A DNA stretch of 64,000 nucleotides from Ascidia mentula (taxonomy: Eukaryota > Chordata > Ascidiacea > Phlebobranchia > Ascidiidae), in NCBI GenBank assembly GCA_947561715.1, contig OX387199.1:1493001-1557000 (forward strand). Direction: 5' to 3'. Shown piece by piece: positions 29,201-38,717 of this stretch. Within the stretch, counting starts at the first letter, position 1, and each line of letters starts with the position of its first letter. The notes below the pieces were generated by a model. That model made no database searches and was not told the origin of the DNA. It saw only the letters and a list, made by a program, of their open reading frames with translations. The position numbers and the translations under genes were made by a program.

Positions 29201-32200
29201 GTTTTATGATCTTTTTGTTGGACTTCCCCACTTTAAATAAGAAAACCAAAGCTAAGATAAATTGCTACTGATCTGGTCAGACATGTTCTATTGCTGCAAT
29301 ACGACTCTTCTGACAATAATTGATATAACAAAATTATTGCCAGGAGAGCCGTATTGCAGTGACAAAGTTAGGATGCTGGCCATATTAAGCAAGTGTTTGT
29401 CCGGCACCTTATTTATTATTAGACGTTGTATTTGAAGTAAAGCGAATTAATTTGTTACCTTGGTTGAATTCCGCACAGATCAAGGACAGAAGCGTCTCGC
29501 CCGACTCAAATCAAAATCACCGGGTACGTTTTTCGGCTGGGCCAGAAAACGGAGCCTTTCGCGCAACAACAGTGGTCGCCATGGCGATCGCTCGACCAAT
29601 CACCGTACGTATAGCGACTCGTGGGAATCGTATGACGAGCATTCAGGAAATCACCTCATCCCGTCCCCCACGCCCTCCGGTGCTTCAGACTGTAGCAGTC
29701 CAAAACTGTTTTCAAGGCCGCTCAATCAACTGGGAGAAGATGGCGAACTGCCGAGGCCAGTTATGGTAAGACAAGGATTTGTTTTAACTTTAAAGTTAAC
29801 ACAACAAGGAACACCAGGAGTATTACACTTCTCGCGTTAATGCTGAGTCAAATGAATGAAGAGTAATTGTAATAGTTGCTGAGTATAAACTAAAAAAATG
29901 GCAGACAGGTTTTAAGATGTTTAAAATCAAGGGTGGCTTGGTTCACTGATCCACTAGAGTTTAAACTATTGTTATAGTTTTTGACAAATAGTCGTTGAAT
30001 GTAAAGCATTTACCTCGATACAATAAAATGATTGCCAGAAGTCTTGCATCAATTACGCACATAGCCCGAAAACATCCTTAACCCTGTATCTGTCGCAGAC
30101 TTTGCTGGAGATACTAAGCAGGAAGGGACCGAACACGAACGGGATCTTCCGGAAATCTGCAAACGCAAGAGTAACTCGAACAGTAAAAGAATCCCTCGAT
30201 CAAGGTTAGTCGCACCAATCTTGTTTAAATCAAAAGTGGGTGTTTCGTGAACATGTGAAACTTAATGTAACTTGAATTACATTTGTTTTGAATATGCATT
30301 ATGTAATTCCTGCGTTGAGATACGAGTTATTGCTGATCTTTAAAGGGGAAAATCAATAGAAAAAATTTGTTGTCGTATTTAGAAGTCGATTGTGACCTCA
30401 CAAACGTCCATGTGCACGTCATTGCCGCCCTATTGAAAGATTTCCTCCGAAACATTCCCAACTCACTTCTCGGATCCGAACATTTCCGAACGTGGGAGGG
30501 CGCCATGGAGCGAACAACTGACGAGGGAAAAATGGAAGCAGTCAAAAGGTAAATTTTTATGTTTATGATTTCCTACTCTTGCTGTTGTTACCCTTGATCA
30601 GACATTTATTGGAATACATATAATTTTCTTGCAGCCAAGTCGAATCGCTGGACGAATCGACGCGGACTCTCTTGTGCCACCTTACGGCGGTTCTTCACCG
30701 CATCGCTCAAAACTCGGAAGAAAATGGAATGACGTCATTTAATTTGGCTGTGTGCATCGCTCCCAGTCTTTTGTGGTTGGATTCGACCACAGATCTCAAC
30801 GTACAAGCCTCGTGCTCGAAAGTGGTAAGTTAGCTTTGGTTGCTGTTGCACAATTAGCCATATTAATTATGACCCTGGACTGATAGAGGCAGCATTGCAA
30901 CACGATGTAGTTTTCTATAGAGGTACTGCTTGGTACTCATTTATCACCGTGAAACAAACTCATTGGATTGTGGCCTCGTTCAGAAAGTCCATGTTCTTAA
31001 TTGATGTTTAATTTGCTGGAAACCTATTTCAGATCCAGGAACTCATTCGGTTTATGATTGACAACTGCCAGCCAATCTTTGGCGACAAGATTTTACCCCT
31101 GCTTACCAGCAGTGAGGAGAATGAGGACGGTGCTTCCTGTAAAACAGGTAAGAATAACAGATACTTTGTGACTGTCGTGCCAGTGCTGTGGTAACACTTA
31201 TAACACGAATACGCACACCCAGGGAAAATCTGGTATTTTGAAGACCCTTAGATCCTGCGTATAATTTAGCCTGCACAAATGGCTCTAACTGTCTCCTTGT
31301 GTGCTTTATGTTGCCGGCCGCTGCTAACATATGTGTTCAGACAATGACGTAATGCACATATTTATATACGCGTTCAACAGACGATCTTGCGCCCTCTGGT
31401 GACGAGCAGCGTCTCTTCGACGGAGATGTGGACGACACGACTGAAGACGACAAAGATGCAAAAGAGGACTCGGCTTTTAACGAATGCATCGGTCAATTTG
31501 ATCGGGGAAGAGGAACCAGAAAACAGCTTCAGAGAAGAAGATCTGCCAGAAAAGTTCCAGCCTCAAACGTAAGTTCTCATAATGATTTGGTTGATACCAA
31601 GTTAAGGGTGTGCGTTTCTGCTCTGTGTGTTCAAAAAGGTTATTTAGGAAATAATAACCGCGGTGCCCAGGAAACTGAATGACAGACGATCAGTTTTAGT
31701 TTATTTTAAACACAGAAATGTTAATTTCGCCCAATGGCATCTTCACATCAAATCTAATGTGATGGAATTTTATGACCAATTCACCTGCAATCAATTGTGT
31801 TGAACAAAGATATTGAAGATTTGTTCATTGAACGTTCAGATTTTGCAATGCGAAAAACTCCTTATGTTTTCCTTCAGCTTAACATCGCTTCCTCGATGGA
31901 CAGCTTAGACCAGGACATTCTGGAGGCGGAACTTGTAATGGACCGAGCAAAAACCGAACTACAGCAATCACTCGCCAAATATGAGTCTAAAAAGAAAACG
32001 TACTCCACCTCAAGCAGCGACGATCGTGCGTACCAACGACGTCACAGTGCTGACGTATGCAGCCTGAGCAATGACTCGGGATTTACCACCTTGAGTGGGG
32101 ACGACGAGGAGACGCAATCTAGACGTCGGGTTGCGAAAGGTGACGACGCTGGAAACGAGAGGTCGATTTCTGGCGGACGCAGGAACGGAGACTCGGGGTT

Positions 32201-34220
32201 GGAGGAACTACTCGGTGCTAAACTTGACATTTCGGATTTGGCTGAAAGAGACCACGTGGTGCCACCAGCTAAAGATGATCACAGTAGAAGAAGATCTGAA
32301 CCAATCATCCGTGGCGGTCAGGATAACCAGGGTAAAACCACACAGAGAATATTAACGCGTACATTGCAAATTAACGATGAAATGGAATTTATACAGAATT
32401 CCGAACTATAGCTTAGTGTGTTAGTTGGCAAAATGTCCGCAGCCACCGACTGTAATGATAAGACCTGGAGATGTTAAATAGTGTGAATTGCCTTCAGTTT
32501 AGTTTTATTTGTATTTGCAGGTTTGACTTCTGCACGAGAAGAGATTTTGTCTCAAACCAAACAGAAAGTCTTGAACGGTACAACAGCAGCAAGTAACAAT
32601 AACAACAACAACAATAATAACAACAACAATAACAACGTACTCGCGGAAAAATATCTGCAGAAAATTCGTCAAACCAGTGTGGACAACATATTTTCAACCT
32701 CCCTTGCCGGTTTATCTCTGCCTGAAACCCTTTTCGAGGTAACTGACGACGGCCAAGCATCAACCGACGGGGAAGCGGGCGCTGAAAGACCGCAGACACT
32801 CAGCCTTTTTCCCGACCGTCGGCGGGCAAGTCTGGGCACAGCTTCTGACAAGGAAATGCGGACCTTTTACACCGGTGCTGTGAAACATGGCGGACGGCAT
32901 TCTTCTCGGAGATCAAGTTACACTCACGGCTTTCTCGTGGAGAAGTTAACCCGACTGAGGTCATCGGAAAGGTCATCACGACAGGGCAAAGCGGACGAAA
33001 TTTTTTACACCACGGGGTCCCTGGATCACAGGCCTTCGGAACCGAAGCAGGAAAAACCACTTTCTGACCCAGAGCCGTCGCAAAGTCCCAGAACCCCGGT
33101 CAAGGTACTTACTCCTGTAAGTCCGGCCGAAAAGCCCAAATCCGCTTTCGTACAGTGCGAGTACACAGCGACCTTTTGCGGCGGTATACCCAGCAACATC
33201 ACTACCACCAGGTGTCGCTGCGAGTCGGATAAAACCAACTCGAGCTCCGGGGTTTCCTCTGACGCCTCAACTCCCACCAGGCGGAGAAGAAGTCGACCCA
33301 AGCTTAACGGGGCATTGAACAACGCTCTTAAAACCTCCAAAGCGGACGGGGCCAGTCTATTCAGCCTCAGCCTTCCTTCAACGACTTGCATAACAACGAA
33401 CATTAACAATGGAACGATTGTTGTGACAGAACAACGCGAGGCAAAGCAAACTCAGTTGAAGAAAGTCCACTCATTGGATCGCCGGTTGCGCTCATCCACC
33501 TCCGTACCGGGACTGGCTACGTCGCCTTTGCGCAACCGTTCCGGCGGAAACTTTGACCGAACCTTGTCGGGTTCAGTGCGCGCCAGAATCAACGCGTTCA
33601 ACCGCGGTGACGTCAGCAACGCTTCCAGGAAAGTCTCAGATACAGCGATACGCGATGCACTGCTTTTCCAACACCAGGAGGCGCGCAAGAGCTCCATGCC
33701 GTCCACATACGTAAAACTCGATTCGATGCTGGACGATTTTCCGGAAGACGAAGCTTCGCGGCGCGGTTCCGCGAGAAGACAAAGAAAAGAGAATTTGGTG
33801 ACGCGCGATGGAGGGTTGTTCACAAAATCATCTCCAAGCGCCGCGACTGGAAGAAGAAGCCGCGATTCCCACGAGGAATGTGGAGAACGACAAAGACGAC
33901 TTTCGGACGAAGCGCTTTTGACGCTTTCCGAGTCGCTGGCATTCGGAAATAGAAAGACGCCGCGAAGCAGTTTTTCGAAACCGAACGAGAACGCGAAAAC
34001 TCCGGACACCGAGGTCGAGGGTTCGAATCCCGTGCGCCGCAGGTCGAGAAGAAAACGAGCTGCTCGTTCGTCCCACGGTGCAATCAACAACAATAATAAC
34101 AACAACAATAATAATCATAACACTTTAAAACACAGCTTTTCCTGTGACGAAACTGTACGCTGTTCTCCTATTGTTTTTCAACTGAAGGAACTGGAAAACG
34201 CGGCAGAGTCTTACGTGTAG
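544..34220 (+). CDS. ARHGAP20: ARHGAP20-like Rho GTPase-activating protein (whole gene, 19 coding exons)
   Basis: Exons: 544-693, 3636-3830, 5170-5283, 18302-18414, 19000-19203, 21423-21575, 23227-23268, 27588-27672, 27873-27950, 28115-28181, 28893-29090, 29479-29765, 30099-30204, 30383-30548, 30635-30824, 31033-31147, 31381-31568, 31878-32331, 32521-34220. Phases agree at every junction and the total is 4605 nt, about 1534 aa. Order of domains: N-terminal unknown region, a motif matching the RRRSAPS region of vertebrate ARHGAP20 (about residue 160), PH (about 225-323), RA-like (about 324-420), RhoGAP (about 545-755), then a long low-complexity tail. The family stimulates GTP hydrolysis on Rho-type GTPases, and in vertebrates ARHGAP20 acts downstream of Rap1 through its RA domain. 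Orthology is by recognised sequence similarity from memory; the exon starts of the PH region and the first exon are the least certain. Confidence 0.88.
694..3635 (+). other. ARHGAP20: Intron 1 of the ARHGAP20-like gene
   Basis: 2.9 kb of AT-rich intron. Only short random reading frames occur on either strand, with no splice-bounded or recognisable coding segment, RNA gene or repeat. Confidence 0.6.
3831..5169 (+). other. ARHGAP20: Intron 2 of the ARHGAP20-like gene
   Basis: 1.3 kb of intron with short open frames only. A frame of 183 codons that runs through exon 3 from the intron end is accidental: only its part between 5170 and 5283 has splice borders. Confidence 0.6.
5284..18301 (+). other. 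ARHGAP20: 13-kb intron 3 of the ARHGAP20-like gene
   Basis: By far the longest intron in the window. I find no nested gene with convincing codon use or splice structure on either strand. Local features are a (GA)n stretch at 5892-5906, a short ATA-type microsatellite near 10190, an A-rich run near 15510 and a CpG-richer island at about 13.6-14.1 kb. Its size relative to the other introns suggests cis-regulatory content or an alternative promoter, for example near 13.6-14.7 kb, but nothing in the sequence proves this. Confidence 0.5.
5892..5906. repeat. (GA)n microsatellite
   Basis: A run of seven GA units followed by GGAGG inside intron 3. Short and likely to vary in length. Confidence 0.8.
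18302..18414 (+). CDS. ARHGAP20: Exon 4: RRxSAPS motif exon
   Basis: Starts after TTATTGCAG and ends before GTAAGC, phase 0 in, phase 2 out. It encodes KKMAQRRQSAPSVV, which aligns with the KTLAERRRSAPSLI segment just before the PH domain of vertebrate ARHGAP20. This conserved basic Ser motif is a plausible kinase target. The match anchors the gene identity at its 5' side. Confidence 0.85.
18415..18999 (+). other. ARHGAP20: Intron 4
   Basis: 585 bp of intron without coding or RNA features. Its end is uncertain because the acceptor of exon 5 is weak (see exon 5). Confidence 0.5.
19000..23268 (+). CDS. ARHGAP20: PH-domain exons 5-7
   Basis: Exons 19000-19203, 21423-21575 and 23227-23268 encode a pleckstrin homology domain. 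The beta strand RYLFLFTDILVIAKSK matches the RHLFLFNDLFVVAKIK of vertebrate ARHGAP20. The middle exon ends FIIGWPTTNYVATFR (vertebrate: FVLGWPTVNFVATF), and the last exon gives the C-terminal helix SPELKEMWWNDLSR with the conserved Trp. The domain should bind membrane lipids and place the GAP at membranes. The acceptor at 19000 lacks a clear pyrimidine tract but keeps the phase; position 19021 is a phase-equal alternative, and a stop blocks the in-frame extension further upstream. Confidence 0.87.
19204..21422 (+). other. ARHGAP20: Intron 5
   Basis: 2.2 kb inside the PH domain coding region. Short random frames only. Nothing recognised. Confidence 0.6.
21576..23226 (+). other. ARHGAP20: Intron 6
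   Basis: 1.65 kb. Minus-strand frames of up to 98 codons lack splice context or recognisable similarity. Nothing else seen. Confidence 0.6.
23269..27587 (+). other. ARHGAP20: Intron 7 (4.3 kb)
   Basis: The second longest intron. It holds a 17-bp direct repeat (CCAGCCATGCTTAGTTG-like, near 23407 and 23457), a GC-richer patch at about 24.6-24.85 kb and a 167-codon open frame at 26665-27168 that I could not link to any family. No firm gene or RNA. Confidence 0.5.
27588..29090 (+). CDS. ARHGAP20: RA-like domain exons 8-11
   Basis: Exons 27588-27672, 27873-27950, 28115-28181 and 28893-29090. They encode a ubiquitin-fold Ras-association-like region. Landmarks shared with vertebrate ARHGAP20 are the start LVEQSREREEHQ, the stretch TAKEMVEQSLQAF (vertebrate TASEVINMSLPML), then FQMWVTSGKDNSSYPLVG and GHERPHAIKMSCIRE, and finally YECQFHLHDRS. 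In the vertebrate protein this module binds Rap1-GTP and relieves inhibition of the GAP domain, and the same role is inferred here. Introns 8 and 9 are short (about 200 and 160 bp); intron 10 (28182-28892) shows nothing notable. Confidence 0.85.
29294..29359. ncRNA. miRNA-precursor-like hairpin in intron 11
   Basis: Two 28-nt arms, 29294-29321 and 29332-29359, are reverse complements except at three transition-type positions, with a 10-nt loop. The base of the stem can extend about three pairs more. Size, near-perfect pairing and small loop fit a pre-miRNA. Read on the minus strand the stem has two G-U pairs and one C-A mismatch; on the host strand it has two A-C mismatches and one U-G pair. 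I do not recognise either arm as a known miRNA seed family. A small inverted-repeat transposon remnant is the alternative. Confidence 0.4.
29479..29765 (+). CDS. ARHGAP20: Exon 12: basic Ser-rich linker before RhoGAP
   Basis: 287 bp, acceptor CCGCACAG, donor GTAAGA. Encodes SPGTFFGWARKRSLSRNN, corresponding to the INWAFWRG segment of vertebrate ARHGAP20, then a Ser/Pro-rich linker (SPTPSGASDCSSPKLFSRP) and the first RhoGAP residues GELPRPVM (vertebrate NLPKPVLDML). Links the RA-like and catalytic parts. Confidence 0.85.
30099..31147 (+). CDS. ARHGAP20: RhoGAP catalytic domain exons 13-16
   Basis: Exons 30099-30204, 30383-30548, 30635-30824 and 31033-31147. The arginine finger lies in NGIFRKSAN (Arg near residue 580), followed by the helix HVIAALLKDFLRNIPNSLL with the conserved KxxLRxxP signature, then MTSFNLAVCIAPSLLW with the conserved NLAxCxAPS motif, and finally ELIRFMIDNCQPIFG. 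All residues expected for GAP activity on Rho-type GTPases that I can check are present, so the domain looks active. Substrate preference (RhoA, Rac or Cdc42) cannot be read from the sequence. Confidence 0.93.
31381..32331 (+). CDS. ARHGAP20: C-terminal exons 17-18, acidic and coiled-coil region
   Basis: Exons 31381-31568 and 31878-32331. The first is Asp/Glu-rich and ends in basic RRRSARK. The second begins with a predicted short coiled coil (DILEAELVMDRAKTELQQSL) and continues with RRHSAD, LSNDSGFTTLSGDDE and RRRSEPIIRG. The last resembles the repeated RRCSEP motifs in the tail of vertebrate ARHGAP20. Several RRxS sites suggest regulation by basophilic kinases (inference). Confidence 0.83.
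32521..34220 (+). CDS. ARHGAP20: Last exon 19, long Ser/Arg-rich tail with poly-Asn
   Basis: A 1.7-kb terminal exon of 565 codons after acceptor TTTGCAG, phase 1, ending in TAG at 34218-34220. It is low complexity (Ser, Arg, Asp, Thr), with repeated RRRxS sites and two Asn homopolymers: 14 Asn at 32595-32636 and 10 Asn at 34086-34115. No folded domain is seen, so it is probably a disordered regulatory tail. Long minus-strand frames opposite this exon (up to 218 codons) are shadows of its biased composition. Confidence 0.88.
32595..32636 (+). repeat. AAC/AAT trinucleotide tract coding 14 Asn
   Basis: Fourteen consecutive Asn codons with mixed AAC and AAT use. The mixture shows it is not a freshly slipped pure microsatellite. 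Confidence 0.95.
34086..34115 (+). repeat. AAC/AAT trinucleotide tract coding 10 Asn
   Basis: Ten Asn codons, then His-Asn, near the end of the same exon. A second independent Asn run in one protein tail. Confidence 0.95.
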
Positions 34221-35904
34221 TTGGCACTAACTCTGCTAATATTTTTTGGACAAATGTAAACCTCTTTCATAAAGTTAAAAATTTTTGAAGGTCAAAATCT
34301 TATTCTTGGCCCACATGTGAAACTGCTTATAGGACTTTTGTGAAGGATATATTGGGTAAATAGTTATCCTGTGTAAACGTCGCAACAACGACAGTGCATC
34401 GTCAAGTTTGTTTTCATATCTGAAACATGCGCCAGAAAGTTTTGTTGTGTGTTTGTGGTTTTGCCGATATTTTGTGGCGGGCGTGTTTACCGTGGCGCTA
34501 CGTTCCGTATCTACACTGTAACTTGCTTTGTTTGTTGTCCGGAATGAAACTGAACAATTTCGTAATTGTGTTGACACAAGTGCTTCGACTTGGTATAGCC
34601 CACAGGTATAGCCTGCCTTCCTTAATCTAGAAACACATTTCATAGTTTTTGATTCAATTTAAACAAGCATGTAAATGTCCAATATCACAAGCTCCGTGGA
34701 TTTATTCTATTTTTTTTAACAGAATGCAAATTGCACAGTTTCGTTTCTGGAATCCCGTTCAGTTCCTCTCTCTCTTTTCTGTTTATTTTTGTATTCCGAC
34801 TTCACTTTTTCTCAATCGCAATCATTCCTCTCTCGCCCACAACTTTTTCATTTTTTCCGTTCTTTATTTTCACGTCATCGCCACGCACCCGAAATCCACA
34901 CAATTCAAAAAACTAACTTTGAAATGTCGTCACCATCACTGACGTCACATCATCGCCACGCTTCAATAAATTCCACAAGAAGGTTAAATGTGATCTTTTG
35001 TACGTAGTGGGTGATACGAATGCAGTTAATGCAGCGAATAAATTATGATAAACTACAGCAGAAGTTAATAATACTCCCCCCTGTATTAGGGTTGTCAAAT
35101 ATTTTTTTTAAGGACGCTGTTTTTCAATTCCAAACTTCATGAGTTGTTGTTTGCGATTCTGTACGTTTGGTCAGTTTTAAAGAACAAAGTCTGCAACTAC
35201 GAAGCTGATTATAAGATTATAAATGCGTTTGGTCATCAAACAACATGAATTATTTTTGTGAAACCGTTTTAGGATGTGTCTCTGTTTCATTCAAAACAGG
35301 CTTATTACAGCAATTTGCTGCAGTGAATAAAAGGATTGTGTTTTTGTTAAGTTTTTACAACAACTTCGACTGAAACAGATCATGTTGGTTTGTCAATGAT
35401 GGGAAGTTATTATTTTGCTGATAACCTTTCCCGTCAACGCGTCAACAACCGCTTCCGCAAATGAGTTAAATCAGTGGATACGACACGTGCTTTAACAAAT
35501 TCCTGGCATCCCAGATTATATAATGTTCTGTCACGCGTGGGGACTGTAGCGGAACGGTCTGGATCTGCGCTAATGCAGACAGGTGACGATTACCACAAAG
35601 TGGAGGTCTTGCTTGGTTACCTGGCAAGATCGTCATAAGTAACCAAAGTTGCACGCATGCAACCTATTAGGCCGTAACAGCGGCCTTGTCTGCAGCTCAT
35701 TATAAAAACGTATTAACGTAGGTTTCTATTTCGTCATGAATTTATGACGTTCTGCATTTATGCACATATGTTTTAATGACACCGCACTTGGTGATGTAGA
35801 AAATGAACGTATGTTTTGTGCCTTTCATCACCATATAGTGCTGCTTCTCTGGAAATCATGTTGTCTCTCACATTGGCGTTGACCAAGTTTAATATTCAAA
35901 TAAT
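34221..35904 (+). other. 3' region of the ARHGAP20-like gene and intergenic
   Basis: AT-rich, with no coding sequence recognised. AATAAA polyadenylation signals on the plus strand occur at 34965-34970 and again near 35037 and 35327. The first is the likely 3' end of the ARHGAP20-like mRNA, giving a 3' UTR of about 770 nt. Confidence 0.5.
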
Positions 35905-36047
35905 TCATTGTTGGTGGTACAAGGCATATTTATTACTATAAGACGGATCTTCTGGCAAACCGCCACCAAAATACATATTTGTCACAGAGCGGTTACTGTA
36001 ATATTCACCAACGGTCTTGTTGTAAAGATGTGTTTTGTTTTCAATAA
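35905..36047 (-). CDS. Candidate terminal coding exon, unknown gene
   Basis: On the minus strand the acceptor TCTATTTACCAG is followed by 47 open codons ending in TGA at 35907-35905. The encoded tail has Asn-Lys-Thr and Asn-Arg-Ser sequons and ends SYSNKYALYHQQ. The amino-acid composition looks protein-like. It may be the last exon of the membrane-protein gene at 36.5-37.0 kb, but the phases do not match that gene's visible donors (phase 0 or 2 against the required 1), so the link is unproven. The frame also reads upstream into a hydrophobic segment followed by KRR, so a small single-pass protein starting at an ATG near 36085 is another reading. Confidence 0.3.
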
Positions 36048-36498
36048 CTGGTAAATAGACACCTCGTCGCTTTATTATCCACAACGTCATCAACAACACG
36101 CACAAAGCACGGTAGCGTCACGCGTTAACCACGCAGTAATATTACGCTCAGCGCGTGAACACTTGCCGGAAATACCAATGCATACTTATGTGTTAAAAAA
36201 CAGTCAACATCAAAAAATATCCAAGCAGTTCATAATATAACAACTCGACAAAATCACACTCCCTACGTTTCAATTTACACACATGGGTATAAATTTGTGT
36301 TATATGGCAACTTGTGTACATGTTAGGAGGAACTTTTAGTATTGTTTTTGTGAGAGTTATGTGAGAAAAAAGTTATGTGTACTGGTACCGTGACAACAAA
36401 GGTACAAACAGTTAAATATTTGGTAAGAAACATTGAAATGAACAAAAAATAGTAAAAGGCATTTTAATTTCCTAAATAGAATGGGTGCAAAATGAACA

Positions 36499-36996
36499 TT
36501 ACCAATATGCGCAAAACATTACCGTCAAAGCAACACAAGACAGCAATTGTGAAAATTTTGACTGGCAAAAATGGTGAAAAAGTTGAGCTAACAAAAATAT
36601 TGAAGGAGAAAATATGAGAAGATATTCGTCATGTGTGACATCGGTAAAAAAATTTTGAACAGTTTTACTTCTACAAATAAAATAAGACACAACAGCAATG
36701 GCCGACAGCAGCACTGCCACCAAAAAGTTGCGCAAAAATAGTTTAGACACATTGAGAACGAACTCAAACTGCAATAATTTGTTCAGGAACTTGATTAGAA
36801 AGAAAATTTCAACGACGAAACAAACACCAATTGTAAGTTGTGCGATTGGTCTCACAGAATGGTGAAGGATTCCATGTAACAGAACTACAAATGCACCAGA
36901 GTAGAGGCTTATTGAACTAAGCCATGATGAACTTTCAACGCCTTCACGTTGCTGCACTGTGACCTTCAAGGGGAGTTCCACATTTCTGTTGGACAT
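36499..36996 (-). CDS. Unidentified multi-pass membrane protein, 165 aa
   Basis: An uninterrupted 165-codon frame from an ATG at 36996 to a stop at 36499. A 25-residue polar N terminus is followed by four or five hydrophobic segments: about residues 28-45, 50-72, 80-107, 125-145 and 148-165. The regular spacing and Phe/Leu/Val/Ile composition are far from the background of random frames here, so I take it as real. I do not recognise the family. It could be intronless or have further exons, since two possible donors (GTAATG) occur in the last 14 codons. Confidence 0.6.
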   Translation of the reverse strand: MSNRNVELPLKVTVQQREGVESSSWLSSISLYSGAFVVLLHGILHHSVRPIAQLTIGVCFVVEIFFLIKFLNKLLQFEFVLNVSKLFLRNFLVAVLLSAIAVVSYFICRSKTVQNFFTDVTHDEYLLIFSPSIFLLAQLFHHFCQSKFSQLLSCVALTVMFCAYW

Positions 36997-38717
36997 GGGT
37001 AATATTAATGATGTGTGGTCAATTTAATGTGTTGTGTACTGTGCACATTCAAAATACATTATCAAGAAAAATATCATAGCACATATATTTTAAGACCCAA
37101 ATCAACAGTAAGTTGTATATACCATATTTCTATCTGTTTAGGACAATATATTTGATTGTGTATAAGCTGCAGACAGATGGCCACTGTTTCGACCTAAAAG
37201 GTCTCATCAGTGCAGCTGGTGTGACTATCAGACAACTTTGCTGACCAAACGGCCAAGCAAAGACTTCCACTTTGTGGTGACTATATATATTTGATGTTTG
37301 GAAATTTATATTTGGAGAGTGTACTTTAAGTAAACGTATTTTACTCAAAGTGTGGAGTAATAGACAATGCCCCTTTCTCTGTTTTTATTAAAAAAAAGGT
37401 TTACAGTCAGTGACCAACACATTTTAGTGTTTAACACTAACATTAAATTATTAGTTGACAACTTGACATACTTGATTTTGTTCTTATATTCTGCACACTT
37501 GATATCACATCTTGACTTGAGTTTATCCATCAAGCTTCGGACACGGGCTACAGTTTTTCAACTGTTCTAAATTCTATCAACCTTTAAACAAAAAACCTTT
37601 CATACTACTTTGTGTAAACAGTATATAGGCTACCACTACCCCCATACTCATTACTATTTATAGTCCTTATCAACATATTTATGGCGCAACAACTGCACAG
37701 GCTGTAGCATAATATTTAAAGTCATCAAAATGTCCCAACTATCAACACTGATGATATTAATTATGTACTAAAGACTAGGCCAAGAACCACTAAACTAGAC
37801 TAGAGTCTTACGCAACACCAGTATCATGATACGATGCGTTGCTGGGCGGTGCTTGTACTGAGTTTGAACTAACAATTCACGAAGAAAAAGGCAAGCTCGA
37901 CTCACAAACCGGCAGAAATTTTGACTGAGAGTAGTTCACTAGTGTTGCATAGAAATAGTATGTGGGTTCATGATATCTATGTAATCGAAGTCAACAATTC
38001 CACAGAAATGAAATTGTAAGTAATATTTTGTCTGCACGACCAACAAACACCTTAAAAGTAATACATTCAGACAAACAATTGTTAAGGTTGTTTAAATTAA
38101 AGGTGTAGTGAGGTACGTAGGCAAACCGCAGAACAAGCATTGTCCAGTTGACTGAAGCGATGTAGTGTTTTCTTGGAGTTACAAGCTATAAAGCAAATAC
38201 ACTTTGCTGGAGTTGTGCGCAAACAACCGTGAAATTCACGCGCCGGCACACGGCGAAAAAAATGCACCGACCAGTCTGAAAATATGCGCTGCGACAATAT
38301 GCAGTCTCAGGATAGTACAATATACTGCAGTGCTGTGAATAGTGTGAATCCGTTGTTGCAAATGTGACAGTCAATTGCGTTGTACTATTGGCTGGAATGG
38401 TGCTGTAATTATATAAAATAACCTTTGTGGTAGAGTGACTGGTGAAAAACTAATACCGCAGCAGCCATTTGGCAAATAACTGTCAGTTTGCACACCGCAG
38501 ACCTCACACCAATTTTTACATGAGGAAAAAAGAAAGCTGTGTTTGAAGAGCTGAAATTTGTTGCTTCAAGTGGAGCAATCAATTTAATTATATGATCTTA
38601 AATCTACAGTCTTTGTCCGATCCAAATTGGTGTTTACCAGTGTTGCATTACTAAAGCGACAGCAGACTTACAGAATAGCCGCTTTAACAATTTTGAAGTC
38701 ACTTACACAGATACATT
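36997..38717. other. Intergenic, including 5' flank of kynureninase
   Basis: AT-rich and without recognisable genes. It holds one copy of a dispersed repeat (37157-37204). The segment just before 38718 serves as leader and promoter of the kynureninase gene. Confidence 0.5.
37157..37204 (+). repeat. Dispersed repeat core shared with CSTF2 introns
   Basis: About 47 bp starting TGTATAAGCTGCAGACAGAT and containing the palindrome GACCTAAAAGGTC is found here and, reversed, in the CSTF2 introns at about 50997-51043, 57153-57199 and 63444-63490. The copies lie in unrelated contexts, so this is a short interspersed element, probably a SINE or MITE fragment. Confidence 0.75.

Noticed and set aside
34017-34034. 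Near-perfect tRNA B box (GGTTCGAATCC) in the last RhoGAP exon
   Set aside because: No A box, acceptor stem or terminator around it. The bases encode the continuous protein segment VEGSNPVRRR.
33452-34108. Minus-strand open frame of 218 codons
   Set aside because: It lies opposite the last ARHGAP20-like exon. Its Leu/Ser-rich composition mirrors the Asn/Arg/Ser codons of the real gene, and it has no splice or start context.
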